Assembly: GCA_964538405.1 (NCBI GenBank)
Contig: CAZIET010000019.1
Location: 1-11,571 of the forward strand
Length of the DNA: 11,571 bases
Source of the DNA: JAGVWT01 sp964538405
Lineage (GTDB): Archaea > Nanobdellota > Nanobdellia > Pacearchaeales > GW2011-AR1
Reading direction: 5' to 3'
Shown one piece after another: positions 11,278 through 11,571 of the stretch. The position numbers were made by a program, and so were the translations under genes. The first letter of the stretch is position 1. The number at the start of each line of letters is the position of its first letter. A model generated the notes under the pieces. The model was given only the letters and a program-made list of their open reading frames with translations, ran no database searches and was not told where the DNA came from.

Positions 11278-11571
11278 ATGGCCACAAAACCAATAAGACT
11301 TAAAGTTGTTGAAGCAATTCCGGATGATGCATATAAAGGTATTGCCAGAATTGATTCTGAAATAATGAAAGAATTGGATATCAAAAGAGGAGATGTTGTC
11401 CTAATAAAAGGAAACAGGGAAACAGTTGCAATTGTTGATCGCGCTTATCCCACAGATGTGGGGGAAGGAATCATAAGAATTGATGGAATCATAAGAAGAA
11501 ATGCAAAAACAGGAATCGGAGATTTTGTTTCAATTGCTAAAGCAGAAATAAAGGAAGCAAAGAAAATAATC
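11278..11571 (+). CDS. cdc48: Cdc48/VAT-type AAA+ ATPase, N-terminal part (cut by the window edge)
   Basis: The first 98 residues remain open to the window end. They match the N-domain of archaeal Cdc48 (VAT): a double-psi barrel with KVVEAIPDDAYKGIARID, ELDIKRGDVVLIKG, VDRAYPTDVGEGIIRIDG and RRNAKTGIGDFVSI in the family order. The full protein is expected to continue into two AAA+ ATPase rings. Cdc48 is a hexameric unfoldase that extracts and unfolds proteins, in archaea often handing them to the proteasome. The gene follows the Zn-finger/AbrB gene by 2 nt. A GGAGG at 11259-11263 lies inside the upstream coding end, 14 nt before the ATG, rather far for a ribosome binding site, so translational coupling is more likely. 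Confidence 0.95.
   Translation, partial: MATKPIRLKVVEAIPDDAYKGIARIDSEIMKELDIKRGDVVLIKGNRETVAIVDRAYPTDVGEGIIRIDGIIRRNAKTGIGDFVSIAKAEIKEAKKII

Noticed and set aside
1..11571. CRISPR array, insertion sequence, prophage, toxin-antitoxin or defence cassette
   Set aside because: No regularly spaced repeats, transposase or integrase motifs, terminal inverted repeats or recognisable defence genes were found on either strand.

Overview
The window looks like a piece of an AT-rich archaeal chromosome, most likely from a small-genome DPANN-type lineage (Woesearchaeota, Pacearchaeota or a relative). That placement is inferred. The archaeal assignment is stronger. It rests on a TFS-type transcript cleavage factor, an archaeal-style type IA topoisomerase with C-terminal zinc ribbons, an N-terminal Cdc48/VAT fragment, a divergent archaeal-type signal peptidase, a tricorn-factor-like M1 aminopeptidase, and an intron-containing tRNA without an encoded CCA. 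Most genes also have a TATA-like box centred about 25 nt upstream of the ATG and no ribosome binding site, as expected for leaderless transcripts.

Layout. Positions 1-119 carry the end of (or all of) a small basic membrane protein. DNA topoisomerase I (131-2449, minus) and a SemiSWEET sugar transporter (2527-2781, plus) diverge from a short shared promoter region. The SemiSWEET gene ends exactly where a convergent two-cupin protein (2782-3687, minus) ends. Upstream of the cupin gene is a calcineurin-like phosphoesterase (3768-4379, minus). It diverges from a two-gene operon of small winged-helix proteins (4522-5102, plus), whose upstream region holds palindromes that look like operators. Next is an M1 zinc aminopeptidase (5142-7658, plus), which overlaps the tail of a convergent HD-domain nucleotidase-like gene (7655-8233, minus).

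The minus strand from 10554 back to 7655 reads, in transcription order: a Tat-signal exported protein (10075-10554), signal peptidase I (9366-9986), transcription factor S (9019-9327), an unrecognised 190-residue protein (8390-8962), tRNA-Lys(CTT) with a 33-nt intron (8240-8347), and the HD gene, which starts only 6 nt after the tRNA. On the plus strand at the right end are a 51-residue protein (10656-10811), a zinc-finger/AbrB-type regulator (10904-11275) and, 2 nt later, the start of Cdc48 (11278 onward, cut by the window edge).

The content is mainly housekeeping: DNA topology, transcription, protein export, peptide turnover, protein remodelling and nucleotide clean-up. Interspersed are lineage-restricted orphans (bicupin, 190-aa, 159-aa Tat and 51-aa proteins). 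I see no CRISPR array, insertion sequence, phage module, defence island or clearly new multi-gene system. The points most worth checking are the non-canonical tRNA intron, the tRNA/HD gene junction, the divergent signal peptidase, the palindromes before the winged-helix operon, and the Zn-finger/AbrB-Cdc48 pairing.
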